64,000 bases of DNA from Microlunatus sp. Gsoil 973 (GTDB lineage Bacteria > Actinomycetota > Actinomycetes > Propionibacteriales > Propionibacteriaceae): the NCBI RefSeq assembly GCF_009707365.1, contig NZ_CP046122.1, positions 372,001 to 436,000 of the forward strand, written 5' to 3'. Positions 19,436-28,199 of the stretch are shown piece after piece. The notes beneath the pieces were generated by a model. That model did no database searches. It saw nothing but the letters and a program-made list of their open reading frames with translations, and was not told the origin of the DNA. Numbering within the stretch: position 1 is the stretch's first letter; each line of letters opens with the position of its first letter. Position numbers and translations under genes: made by a program.

Positions 19436-20525
19436 GCCGACCGGCCGGGGGCCGTGCACCGGTCACGGTCGGGGTCGTGGGCACGGGATGGCGTTCGGAC
19501 TTCTTCCTCCGCATCGCCACCGCGCTGTCCGACCGCGTGCGATTGGTCGGACTCGCCACCCGCAGTCCGGAGAAGGGCGCGGTCGTCGAAGCGGCCTGGT
19601 CGATCCCGACGGTCGGTGACGTCGAGACGTTGATCGATCGGTTCCGGCCGGATTTCGTGGTCTGTTCGGTTCCCTGGGCGGTCACACCGGGAATCATCGA
19701 ATCGGTTACCGGGCACGGGCTGCCGGTCCTGGCCGAGACGCCGCCGGCACCAGATCATGCAGGCCTGGTCCGGCTCTGGCAGGACCTCCCCGATCCCGGC
19801 CTCGTGCAGGTCGCCGAACAGTACCCGTACCTGCCGATCATGCAGGCCTATCGGGTGATGATCGACGCCGGGCTGCTCGGCTCGGTCACCTCGGCGCAGA
19901 TCTCCTGGACCCAGCAGTATCACGCCGTCGCACTGTTACGCGCCCTGCTCGGCGACCCGCCCGGACCGGTCGTGGTCAATGCCGAGGCGTACGAATCACC
20001 GGTGACCGAAAGCCTGGGCCGGGACGGCTGGCCGGACCAGGAACGCACGAGCACGGTCCGGCAGGTGGTCGCCATGATCAACTTCGCCGGACGACTCGGG
20101 GTCTACGACTTCACCGACGATCAATGGTTCCATCCGCTGCTGGCGCGCCGGATCAACGTCCGCGGCAGTCACGGCGAGATCGTCGACCACCGGCTGACGC
20201 GGCTGTTCGACCCGCGAACCCCGCTCACCGAGACGCTGGCCAGACGACAGACCGGACTCGACGGCGATCTGGAAGGATTCGATCTCGACACCCTGTCGCT
20301 CGGCGGCCGAGTCTGGTATCGCAATCCCTACCAGGGAAAGAGATTCTCCGACGAGGACATCGCCATCGCAACGCTGTTGACCCGGATGGCCGAGTGGATC
20401 CGCGAGGACGGCCCGCCGCCCTACCCATTGGCCCGGGCGAGTCAGGATCATGCCATCGCACTGGCGATCAACGAGTCCGCGGCCACGGGTCGGCGCATCG
20501 AGGTCACCGCCGCCCGTGGCGGTGA
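19432..20525 (+). CDS. Gfo/Idh/MocA-family oxidoreductase (stop codon displaced by a one-base loss)
   Basis: Rossmann-fold sugar or polyol dehydrogenase. The N-terminus carries VTVGVVGTGWRSDFFLR (GxGxxG-like) and the family segment GLPVLAETPPAPDH, where EKP is replaced by ETP; a C-terminal alpha/beta domain follows. The start GTG overlaps the aldehyde dehydrogenase stop. As printed, the frame fails to stop at the natural end and runs antisense through the TetR gene to 20913. Adding one C to the run at 20513-20515 creates a TGA at 20523-20525 and a 364-residue protein of normal length. The coordinates given here use that natural end. The gene belongs with the FAH and aldehyde dehydrogenase genes. 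Confidence 0.8.
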
Positions 20526-21159
20526 ACCCGTCGAACAACGTCAGCAGGTCCTCGACCAGCTGCGGCCCGAGTGGCGCGTGCCCGATCAACAGACGGTGAT
20601 AGATCGGAGCGAAGAGCAGATCGATCGCCGCCTCCACGTCAAGATCATCGCGGATCTCCCCGCTGGTCATTCCGCGGCGCAGGATGTCGGCTGCGACGTC
20701 CCGCCGCGGCCGGTGCCAGTGTTCGCGGAGGTCCGTGGCCAGTTGCGGATCGGACACCGCGCCGGCGGTGACCGCCCGGATCGCGGCAGCCGTCGGCCCT
20801 TCCTCGGTGAACAGCTCGATCAAGGACCGCATCTGCTCGGCCAGCGCCTCCCGGGCCGACAGCCCCGGCTGGTGTTCGATACCGGCCCTGGACCGTTCCA
20901 GCAGCCCGTTTAGCAGGATCGCGCCGGGGGAGGGCCACCACTTGTACAGGGTGACCCTGCTGACACCGGCACGGGAGGCGATCGCTGACATCGACAGCGC
21001 GGGCAGACCGCCCTCGGCCGCCAACTGCACGGCCGCTTCCAGGATCGCGGTCCGGACCTGCTCGCTGCGTGGGCGCCCGGGTCGTCGCCGCTGCTGACCA
21101 CGCTGCCGACCAAGCTGCTGAGCACCGCGCGGGCGGGTACTGGGCTGCTGCACAATCAT
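20504..21159 (-). CDS. TetR-family transcriptional regulator (stop codon displaced by a one-base loss)
   Basis: Repressor with an N-terminal helix-turn-helix (about residues 33-80: RTAILEAAVQLAAEGG, SMSAIASRAGVSRVTLYKWW) and a C-terminal ligand/dimer domain of the TetR_C type (TEEGPTAAAIRAVTAGAV, DLDVEAAIDLLFAPIYHRLL). As printed, the frame misses its stop and continues to 19996 through the neighbouring oxidoreductase, giving 387 codons. One extra base in the run at 20513-20515 gives a stop at 20504-20506 and 218 residues, the normal size. The start ATG lies beside a 19 bp imperfect palindrome. It is divergent from the beta-hydroxyacid dehydrogenase/PoxB pair, its likely target. Confidence 0.85.
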
Positions 21160-21160
21160 T

Positions 21161-21179
21161 ACTGAACAGAGCGTACACT
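21161..21179. promoter_or_regulatory. Candidate TetR operator
   Basis: The 19 bp sequence ACTGAAC-agagc-GTACACT is an imperfect palindrome (5 of 7 arm positions pair) that begins 2 bp from the TetR start codon. It lies 43 bp before the divergent dehydrogenase start. Size and location fit an autoregulatory TetR site covering both promoters; this is inference. Confidence 0.5.
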
Positions 21180-21221
21180 ATTATTGGATTCGAAGGTTCG
21201 GGCACCAAGGAGGCTGGATCG

Positions 21222-22103
21222 ATGCAGGTTGCAGTGCTGGGCACCGGGATCATGGGCGTCGGCATGGCGCATTCGCTGCTGCGAGCGGGGCATCCGGTCA
21301 GGGTGTGGAACCGGTCTGCCGAACGGGCCAGGCCACTCGGCGAGGACGGGGCAACCGTCGCCGAGACGATCGAGGCCGCGGTCGACGGCGTGGACGCGGT
21401 GATCACCATCGTGTACGACGCTGCAGCGGTGGACGCGGTTGCCACAGCGATGCTCCCGGCCATGGATCCCGCGGCGGTATGGCTGCAGGCTTCGACGATC
21501 GGACCGGACGCGGCGGCTGATTTCGGCAGACGGGCCGACGCGGCCGGTATCGCCAATCTCGATGCTCCGGTGGTCGGCACCAAGGCTCCGGCCGAGGCCG
21601 GCCGACTGTCGACGTTGGTCTCCGGAGACTCGGCCGTCATCGACAGGGTCCGGCCCGTGCTGGAGGCGATCTCGGCCCGGATCACCGTCGCCGGGGACCG
21701 GCCGGGTCAAGCGAGCGCGCTGAAGCTGGTCTGCAACGCCTGGATCGGATTGCTCACCGCCGGGATCGCGCAATCGATCGGCCTGGCCGAGGCGGCCGGT
21801 CTCGATCCACGGCTCTTCGGTGAAGCCATCAAGGACACCGCGGTCGACTCGGCCTACGCCCAGGTCAAGGGTCCGTTGATGATCGATTCATCCTTCCAGC
21901 CGCCGTCCTTCCCGGTCGACGGCGTGATCAAGGACCTCGGCCTGATCAAGGACCTGGCGACCGCGACCGGGATCCGGACCGACCTCATCGAGACGGTGCG
22001 CCGCATCTTCACCCAGGCCGGTGCAGCCGGTCACGGCCAGGACGACATGGCCGCGGCAGCCACCCAGTTCGCCGTACCCACCAAGGAGCAACCCTCGACA
22101 TGA
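21222..22103 (+). CDS. NAD(P)-dependent beta-hydroxyacid dehydrogenase (3-hydroxyisobutyrate dehydrogenase family)
   Basis: Dehydrogenase of about 293 residues. The N-terminal nucleotide motif is VAVLGTGIMGVGMAHSLLRAGH (GxGxMG) with WNRS at the end of beta-2, which favours NADP(H). LDAPVVGTKAPAEAGRLSTLVSG is the substrate-binding signature, and the catalytic Lys lies in SALKLVCNAW. ATG 21222 is selected because AAGGAGG precedes it by 8 nt; the open frame extends further upstream without meaning. The poxB start overlaps its stop by 4 nt (ATGA). Succinic-semialdehyde or glyoxylate reductase activities are also known in this family, so the substrate is open. Confidence 0.9.
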   Translation: MQVAVLGTGIMGVGMAHSLLRAGHPVRVWNRSAERARPLGEDGATVAETIEAAVDGVDAVITIVYDAAAVDAVATAMLPAMDPAAVWLQASTIGPDAAADFGRRADAAGIANLDAPVVGTKAPAEAGRLSTLVSGDSAVIDRVRPVLEAISARITVAGDRPGQASALKLVCNAWIGLLTAGIAQSIGLAEAAGLDPRLFGEAIKDTAVDSAYAQVKGPLMIDSSFQPPSFPVDGVIKDLGLIKDLATATGIRTDLIETVRRIFTQAGAAGHGQDDMAAAATQFAVPTKEQPST

Positions 22104-23824
22104 CAACCGTCGCAGAGAACATCGTCGCCCACCTGGCCGCCAACGGTGTCCAGCGGATCTACGGGATTCCCGGCGACTCGCTCAACGGCCTCACCGACGC
22201 GCTGCGCAAGGACGGCAGCATCGACTGGACGCTGGTCCGTCACGAGGAGGCCGCGGCATTCGCGGCCGCCGGCGAGGCGGCGGTGACCGGCGAGCTGGCG
22301 GTGTGCGCCGGCAGCTGCGGGCCGGGCAACCTGCACCTGATCAACGGCCTGTACGAGGCCCACCGCAGCCGGGTGCCGGTGCTGGCCATCGCAGCCCAGA
22401 TCCCGAGTGACGAGATCGGCAGCAACTACTTCCAGGAGACCCACCCGCAGGAGTTGTTCGACGACTGCAGCAGCTACGCCGAGCTGGTCTCCCGGCCGGA
22501 GCAGATGCCCCGTGTGCTCCAGTTGGCCATCCGGTCGGCGATCGAGAACCGCGACGTCGCCGTGGTCGTCATCCCGGGCGACGTCGCGCTGGCCGAGGCC
22601 GTCTCGGACCGGGTTGCGACGATCACCGCCACCTCACCGACCGTCGTGCCGTCCGAGACCGAGCTGGACCGAGCCGCCGAGATCCTCAACCAGGGCGAGA
22701 AGATCACCATCCTCGCCGGCGCCGGCACCGCCGGAGCCCACCCGGAGTTGATCAAGATCGCCGAGGTTCTTGCCGCTCCGATCGTCCACCCGCTGCGCGG
22801 CAAGGAACATGTCGAGTACGACAACCCCTACGACGTCGGCATGACCGGACTGATCGGCTTCTCCTCGGGTTACCGGGCGATGGAGGACAGCGACACCCTG
22901 TTGATGCTCGGCACGGACTTCCCCTACCAGCAGTTCTACCCGCGACAGGCCAAGATCATCCAGGTCGACATCCGTGGTGATCAGCTGGGCAGGCGGGCCC
23001 AACTCGATGTCGGTCTGGTGGGCGACACGAGGGACACCCTGCAGGCACTGCTGCCGCGGCTGAACCGACACCGCAACCGGAAACACCTGACCAGCGCAAC
23101 AGACCACTACCGCCGGAGCCGGAAGAAGCTCGATGACCTGGCCACCGATGATCACGGACGCAGCCCGCTGCACCCCCAGTACGTCGCACGGATGGTCGAC
23201 GAACTGGCCGCCGACGACGCGGTCTTCATCCCCGATGTCGGCTCGCCGGTCGTCTGGGCGGCCCGGTATCTGACCATGAACGGCAGGCGACGACTGATCG
23301 GCTCGTTCAACCACGGGACGATGGCCAACGCCCTGCCGCAGGCGATCGGCGTCCAGTCGGTCGACCGGTCGCGGCAGGTCGTCGCGCTGTCCGGAGACGG
23401 GGGGCTCGCCATGATGTTGGGCGAGTTGATCACCGTCGCCCAGCACAAGCTGCCCGTCAAGATCATCGTGTTCAACAATTCGTCACTGAACTTCGTCGAA
23501 CTCGAAATGAAGGCGACCGGCTTCGTCACCTACGGGACAGGGCTGGACAATCCCGATTTCGCCACGGTTGCCGAGGCAGTGGGGATTCGCGGTGTCAAGG
23601 TCACCAGTCCCAAGGAGCTGAAACCGGCCTTGAAGGAGGCGTTCGGTCACGACGGACCGGTGCTGATCGACGTTGTGACGGAACGGCAGGAACTCACCAT
23701 CCCGCCGGCGATCACCGCCGAACAGCTCAAGGGGTTCACCCTCTACGCGATCCGCACCGTGCTGTCCGGCCGCGGCGACGAGTTGCTCGACCTCGCCAGC
23801 ACCAACCGCCGCCAACTGCTGTAA
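22100..23824 (+). CDS. poxB: Thiamine-diphosphate-dependent pyruvate dehydrogenase/oxidase (PoxB type)
   Basis: 574-residue enzyme with the three-domain layout of pyruvate oxidases. The N-terminal Pyr domain has the catalytic Glu in VRHEEAAAFAAAGEA (about residue 50) and GSCGPGNLHLINGLYEAH. A central FAD-binding domain runs from about residue 185 to 340. The C-terminal PP domain has the ThDP/Mg motif GDGGLAMMLGELITVAQ through IIVFNN (about residues 433-462). The likely reaction is oxidative decarboxylation of pyruvate to acetate at the membrane, with electrons passing to quinone. Start ATG overlaps the stop of the dehydrogenase gene, so both are one TetR-flanked unit. Other ThDP enzymes of this fold are less likely given the PoxB-like C-terminus. 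Confidence 0.88.
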   Translation: MTTVAENIVAHLAANGVQRIYGIPGDSLNGLTDALRKDGSIDWTLVRHEEAAAFAAAGEAAVTGELAVCAGSCGPGNLHLINGLYEAHRSRVPVLAIAAQIPSDEIGSNYFQETHPQELFDDCSSYAELVSRPEQMPRVLQLAIRSAIENRDVAVVVIPGDVALAEAVSDRVATITATSPTVVPSETELDRAAEILNQGEKITILAGAGTAGAHPELIKIAEVLAAPIVHPLRGKEHVEYDNPYDVGMTGLIGFSSGYRAMEDSDTLLMLGTDFPYQQFYPRQAKIIQVDIRGDQLGRRAQLDVGLVGDTRDTLQALLPRLNRHRNRKHLTSATDHYRRSRKKLDDLATDDHGRSPLHPQYVARMVDELAADDAVFIPDVGSPVVWAARYLTMNGRRRLIGSFNHGTMANALPQAIGVQSVDRSRQVVALSGDGGLAMMLGELITVAQHKLPVKIIVFNNSSLNFVELEMKATGFVTYGTGLDNPDFATVAEAVGIRGVKVTSPKELKPALKEAFGHDGPVLIDVVTERQELTIPPAITAEQLKGFTLYAIRTVLSGRGDELLDLASTNRRQLL

Positions 23825-23869
23825 CCGTCGGCGCCTCGCGCTGTGGGCGGGTGATGAAAGGATGGGCCC

Positions 23870-24844
23870 ATGGCTCGGGCGGTGAAGACCTACGGACATG
23901 TGGTGCTGATCAGTGGGCCTGAATCCCTGCTCGCGGACCGGGCCGTGGCCGAGCGATTGGATGCGGCACGCAGCCAGGACCCAGACGTGGAGATCGCCCA
24001 GGTGGACGGCGGAGAGCTCGACCCGGGAACGTTCGCCGAGATCACCGGCGGATCACTGTTCTCCAGCCATCGGATGGCGGTGATCCGTGACCTCGGATCG
24101 ACCCCTGCCGACGTGCAGACCGCGATTCTCAGCGTCGTCGACAAGCCACTGGATGACGTCGGCCTGGTCCTGGTCCATCCCGGTGGCGTCAAGGGCAAGG
24201 CACTGATGGACAGACTCAAGAAGGCCCGGGTCGAGACGATCGACTGCCCGACACCCAAGACCTGGGACCTGCCCAAGCTGGTGGCCGCCGAGGCCAAGCG
24301 AGTGGGTGCGTCGATGGACTCCGAGACCGCCCAGGCGGTCGTCGACGCGGTCGGACACGACCTGCGGTCGTTGGCTTCAGCCGTCGCCCAGCTCGCCTCG
24401 GACAGCGACCAACGGGAGATCCCGCGGACGCTGGTGCACCGGTATTTCGGCGGCCGTGCCGAGGTGACCAGCTTCGCAGTGGCCGACGCCGCCCTGGCCG
24501 GCCGAGCCGGTCAGGCCATGGAACAACTGCGCTGGGCGCTGTCGACCGGCGTGGCGCCGGTACTGGTGACCAGCGCCCTGGCGTCCGGGCTGCGGGGGCT
24601 GGGGAAGTACGTGTCCGCGGCCGGTGGCGGGATGCGCGACGCCGACCTGGCGCGCGAGATCGGCGTACCACCCTGGAAGCTGAAGACCATGCGGTCGCAG
24701 GCCCGCGGTTGGGATGAGCGTGGCCTGGCCCATGCCCTGCGCGCCGTCGCGACGGCCGACGCAGAGATCAAGGGTGCGGCCGACGACGCCGAGTACGCCC
24801 TGGAGCGGGTGGTCCTCGCCGTGACGCAATCCCGAACCCGCTGA
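23870..24844 (+). CDS. holA: DNA polymerase III delta subunit
   Basis: Clamp-loader subunit that opens the sliding clamp during replication, 324 residues. The N-terminal region (VVLISGPESLLADRAVAERL) has the degenerate, ATP-free AAA+ fold of delta. FSSHRMAVIRDL is the clamp-binding segment, and DLRSLASAVAQLA with the C-terminal collar domain (EIGVPPWKLKTMRSQARGW) completes the family pattern. AAAGGA lies about 8 nt before the ATG. It converges on rpsT with a shared hairpin terminator. It would normally follow comEC directly, but it is displaced here. Confidence 0.93.
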   Translation: MARAVKTYGHVVLISGPESLLADRAVAERLDAARSQDPDVEIAQVDGGELDPGTFAEITGGSLFSSHRMAVIRDLGSTPADVQTAILSVVDKPLDDVGLVLVHPGGVKGKALMDRLKKARVETIDCPTPKTWDLPKLVAAEAKRVGASMDSETAQAVVDAVGHDLRSLASAVAQLASDSDQREIPRTLVHRYFGGRAEVTSFAVADAALAGRAGQAMEQLRWALSTGVAPVLVTSALASGLRGLGKYVSAAGGGMRDADLAREIGVPPWKLKTMRSQARGWDERGLAHALRAVATADAEIKGAADDAEYALERVVLAVTQSRTR

Positions 24845-24864
24845 CCCGCAGCAGCCGAACGCAG

Positions 24865-24904
24865 AAAATCCCGGCCCACCAGAGGGGACCGGGACTTTCC
24901 TTTG
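24865..24904. terminator. Hairpin terminator between holA and rpsT
   Basis: TCCCGG at 24869-24874 pairs with CCGGGA at 24889-24894, and inner C/G runs extend the stem. The hairpin is flanked by AAAA on the left and TTTCCTTT on the right, so it can act for both convergent genes. Confidence 0.7.
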
Positions 24905-24917
24905 ACGCGGGTGCTGC

Positions 24918-25181
24918 TCAGCCGAGCTTGGCGGCGTGGGCGGCGATGGCCGACTTGCGGTTCGCTGCCTGGTTCTTGTGGATCACGCCCTTGGACGCGG
25001 CCCTGTCAAGCTGCCGGGTCGCGTGCCGCGCGGCGGCCTGAGCCTTCTCGGCGTCGCCGCCCTCGGCGGCCTCGCGGAACCGGCGCACGGCAGTGCGCAG
25101 CGACGACTTGACGGCCTTGTTGCGCTGACGCGCGACCTCGTTCGTCTTGATCCGCTTCATCTGGGACTTGATGTTCGCCAC
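24918..25181 (-). CDS. rpsT: 30S ribosomal protein S20
   Basis: Small primary 16S rRNA-binding protein of 87 residues, the normal S20 length. It is basic and helical, with the family start [14 protein letters not shown] and end [16 protein letters not shown]. The start is GTG at 25179-25181, shown by the conserved N-terminus; the longer frame upstream is not coding. An 80 nt leader with a 14-nt tandem repeat separates it from a clear promoter. Confidence 0.97.
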   Translation of the reverse strand: MANIKSQMKRIKTNEVARQRNKAVKSSLRTAVRRFREAAEGGDAEKAQAAARHATRQLDRAASKGVIHKNQAANRKSAIAAHAAKLG

Positions 25182-25197
25182 GGGGCAAGCCTCTAAT

Positions 25198-25225
25198 GTC
25201 TCGAAAGGTTGGTCTCGAAAGATTG
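25198..25225. repeat. 14-bp tandem repeat in the rpsT leader
   Basis: GTCTCGAAAGGTTG at 25198-25211 is repeated with one change at 25212-25225. It lies in the 5' untranslated region of rpsT, 17 nt before the start codon. It may be part of a leader structure; S20 is known to regulate its own translation in other bacteria, but a link here is inference. Confidence 0.6.
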
Positions 25226-25266
25226 GTTGATGCAGGTGCGCCCGCTGACACCGGACGCGACGAGCA

Positions 25267-25295
25267 ACTCTAACAGTGGACGTCAGCCCGTCCAA
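25267..25295 (-). promoter_or_regulatory. Sigma-70-type promoter of rpsT
   Basis: Reading the minus strand, TTGGAC (-35, 25295-25290) and TAGAGT (-10, 25272-25267) are separated by exactly 17 bp, matching the vegetative sigma consensus at most positions. Transcription would begin near 25260, giving a leader of about 80 nt. Confidence 0.6.
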
Positions 25296-25350
25296 ATTGC
25301 GCTTCGCAGACGACGCCGCATCGGCCGAGCCGAAATCGGTGCCGGCCGCC

Positions 25351-26166
25351 TCACACTCCCCAGCCATCCCGCTGTGCCCGCGCCTGGTAGAGCAGAACGC
25401 CAGCCGAGACGGCGACGTTGAGCGAATCCGCTCGACCGAGCATGGGGATCTTGACCCGTTCGAATCCGCCCCAGACCGCCGACGGGCCCGAGTGCTCGTT
25501 GCCCAGGACGATCGCGGTCGCCCCGGACCAGTCCGCCGCGGTGTAGCTGCGGCCGCCTCCGGCATCGGCGACCCTGATCATGATCGACCGTCCGGCCAGC
25601 CACTCGACGGCTTCGGCAGGTGACTCGATGACGACGTGCGGGACGGTCAGGTTGCGGCCGCGGCTGCCCTTGAAGACGGCGTGACCGGTAACCCGGGTGC
25701 GTACCCCGGTCATGATCAACAGATCGGCACCGGAGGCGTCCATCGTCCGGATCACCGTCCCGAGGTTGCCGGGACTCTCCAGGCCGTCGGCGACCACGAC
25801 CAGCGCGTCGGCGGGCAACTGAACCCGGTCGGCGTTCCACTGCGGCAGTCGGATCACCGACGCCATCGCGTCGGCCTCCCGACGACGGTCGGAGAGTCGT
25901 GCCATCGTCCTTGCCGACACGCGGTGTGCAACCGGAGCCCGGGCGAGCATCATCCGGGCCAGCTCCCGGCCCTCGTCGGAGTACAGCAGCTCAGGCGTAC
26001 AGAAGAAGGCGTCGACAGCGACGTGGGAATCCAGGACTGCGCGATGTGCCCACAGCCCCGAGATCAGCAGCGTCCCGGTTTCAGCGCCCCGGCCGGTCAG
26101 TAGTGCTCTGCGGACGTCGGGATGCGCCGCGCCGACCTGACGCAGCTCCCGCAGCTCCGCGGCCAT
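25351..26166 (-). CDS. TrmH/SpoU-family RNA 2'-O-methyltransferase
   Basis: SPOUT-fold methyltransferase of 271 residues that modifies ribose 2'-OH in rRNA or tRNA. The three signature motifs are present: [20 protein letters not shown] (about residues 131-150), [11 protein letters not shown] (about 220) and [20 protein letters not shown] (about 240), together forming the knotted SAM site. The N-terminal 110 residues form a substrate-binding extension like that of SpoU_sub_bind proteins, although variable in sequence. The gene lies between rpsT and lepA on the opposite strand to lepA. Which RNA is the target cannot be told from sequence. Confidence 0.9.
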   Translation of the reverse strand: MAAELRELRQVGAAHPDVRRALLTGRGAETGTLLISGLWAHRAVLDSHVAVDAFFCTPELLYSDEGRELARMMLARAPVAHRVSARTMARLSDRRREADAMASVIRLPQWNADRVQLPADALVVVADGLESPGNLGTVIRTMDASGADLLIMTGVRTRVTGHAVFKGSRGRNLTVPHVVIESPAEAVEWLAGRSIMIRVADAGGGRSYTAADWSGATAIVLGNEHSGPSAVWGGFERVKIPMLGRADSLNVAVSAGVLLYQARAQRDGWGV

Positions 26167-26323
26167 GGTAGGTCCACCTCATGGCCACATCGTCGCCGGA
26201 GCTGTTCGCGTGCCGCAACCGGATTTCTGCCGGACGCGCGGAAATTCGGTCGTGGCAGCGGGCGTGGGATGATGGGTTGTCTTACCCATCGACTGCCAAC
26301 GACCAGGAACGGACGCCGCCTCA

Positions 26324-28192
26324 GTGACCTCCGCAGCCGCTCACCGCCTCGGGTCGGCACCGCAACCGGGCCGGACCGACGCCGCGATCATCCGGAACTT
26401 CTGCATCATCGCCCACATCGACCACGGCAAATCCACCCTGGCCGATCGGATGTTGCAGCTGACCGGTGTGGTCGACGAGCGTGCGATGCGGTCGCAGTAC
26501 CTGGACCGGATGGACATCGAACGCGAGCGGGGCATCACCATCAAGTCCCAGGCGGTTCGGATGCCCTGGACGGTGTCGAACCAGACCTTCGTGCTGAACA
26601 TGATCGACACGCCCGGGCATGTCGACTTCACCTACGAGGTGTCGCGTTCGCTCGAGGCCTGCGAGGCGGCGGTCCTGCTGGTCGACGCCGCCCAGGGGAT
26701 CGAAGCCCAGACCTTGGCCAACCTGTATCTGGCGCTGGACGCCGACCTGCACATCATTCCTGTGCTGAACAAGATCGACCTGCCCGGCGCCGAGCCGGAG
26801 AAGTACGCCGAAGAGCTGGCCGGGATCATCGGCGGCGATCCGTCGGAGGTGCTGCGCGTCTCGGCCAAGACCGGTGAGGGCGTACCCGAACTGCTCGACC
26901 AGATCGTCGCCCAGACGCCGGCACCGATCGGGCAGAAGGACGAGCGGGCCCGGGCGTTGATCTTCGACTCGGTCTACGACACCTACCGCGGGGTGGTCAC
27001 CTACGTCCGGGTCGTCGACGGCCGGATCAGCCACCGTGACCGCATTCTGATGATGTCCACCAAGGCTGCCCACGAGGTGTTGGAGGTCGGGGTGATCTCG
27101 CCCGAACCGACCCGCACCGAATCGCTGTCCGTCGGCGAGGTGGGCTACCTGATCACCGGTGTGAAGGACGTCCGGCAATCCCGGGTCGGCGACACGGTCA
27201 CCCTGCAGGCGCGGCCGGCCTCCGACGCCCTGGCCGGCTACCGGCATCCCAATCCGATGGTGTACGCGGGTCTGTATCCGATCGACGGCGCTGACTACCC
27301 GGAGTTGCGCGAGGCGCTGGACAAGCTGCAACTCAACGATGCGGCGCTGGCCTACGAGCCGGAAACCTCGGGCGCGTTGGGATTCGGCTTTCGTGCGGGG
27401 TTCCTCGGCCTGCTGCACATGGAGATCGTCCGGGAACGGCTGGAACGGGAATTCGATCTTGACCTGATCTCCACTGCACCGAGCGTCGTCTACCGGGTGG
27501 TGATGGAGAACGGTGCCGAGCACACGGTCACCAATCCGTCGGAGTTCCCGACCGACGGCAAGGTCGCCGAGGTGTACGAGCCGGTCGTCCGGGCGACCAT
27601 CCTGAGCCCGGCGGAGTACATCGGAACGATCATGGAACTGTGCCAGGCGCGCCGCGGGATGCAGTTGGGTATGGACTACCTGTCCGCCGACCGGGTGGAG
27701 ATCCGCTACACGCTGCCGCTGGCCGAGATCGTCTTCGACTTCTTCGACGCGTTGAAGTCCCGTACCAAGGGCTTCGCCAGCCTCGACTACGAACCCTCCG
27801 GGGAACAGCGGGCCGACCTGGTCAAGGTCGACATCCTGCTGCACGGCGAGCCGGTCGACGCGTTCTCCGCGATCGTGCACCGGGACAAGGCGTACAGCTA
27901 CGGCGTGGAGATGGCCGGCAAGCTCAAGGAACTCATCCCGCGGCAGCAGTTCGAGGTGCCGATCCAGGCGGCGATCGGGTCGCGGGTTATCGCACGGGAG
28001 ACCATCCGCGCGATGCGCAAGGACGTGCTCTCCAAGTGCTACGGCGGCGACATCACCCGTAAGCGCAAGCTGCTGGAGAAGCAGAAAGAGGGCAAGAAGC
28101 GGATGAAGATGGTCGGCCGGGTCGAGGTGCCGCAGGAGGCCTTCGTCGCGGCGCTGGCGACCACCGAGCCGACGAAGGACGCCAAGAAGTAG
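26324..28192 (+). CDS. lepA: Elongation factor 4 (LepA) GTPase
   Basis: Ribosome-associated translational GTPase, 622 residues, close to the family norm plus a short N-terminal tail. G1 AHIDHGKST (about residue 30), G2 ERGITIK, G3 DTPGHVDF and G4 NKIDLP are intact. The EF-G-like domains follow, with SLDYEP and the LepA-specific C-terminal region [17 protein letters not shown], ending in [28 protein letters not shown] is the start; no strong ribosome site is seen. The sulfotransferase-like gene begins 8 nt after the stop and is probably on the same transcript. Confidence 0.97.
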   Translation: MTSAAAHRLGSAPQPGRTDAAIIRNFCIIAHIDHGKSTLADRMLQLTGVVDERAMRSQYLDRMDIERERGITIKSQAVRMPWTVSNQTFVLNMIDTPGHVDFTYEVSRSLEACEAAVLLVDAAQGIEAQTLANLYLALDADLHIIPVLNKIDLPGAEPEKYAEELAGIIGGDPSEVLRVSAKTGEGVPELLDQIVAQTPAPIGQKDERARALIFDSVYDTYRGVVTYVRVVDGRISHRDRILMMSTKAAHEVLEVGVISPEPTRTESLSVGEVGYLITGVKDVRQSRVGDTVTLQARPASDALAGYRHPNPMVYAGLYPIDGADYPELREALDKLQLNDAALAYEPETSGALGFGFRAGFLGLLHMEIVRERLEREFDLDLISTAPSVVYRVVMENGAEHTVTNPSEFPTDGKVAEVYEPVVRATILSPAEYIGTIMELCQARRGMQLGMDYLSADRVEIRYTLPLAEIVFDFFDALKSRTKGFASLDYEPSGEQRADLVKVDILLHGEPVDAFSAIVHRDKAYSYGVEMAGKLKELIPRQQFEVPIQAAIGSRVIARETIRAMRKDVLSKCYGGDITRKRKLLEKQKEGKKRMKMVGRVEVPQEAFVAALATTEPTKDAKK

Positions 28193-28199
28193 CAGCGCC

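Noticed and set aside
17726-19459. 577-codon minus-strand frame opposite the aldehyde dehydrogenase
   Set aside because: It is a shadow of a well-conserved enzyme gene; there is no start signal and no recognisable domain.
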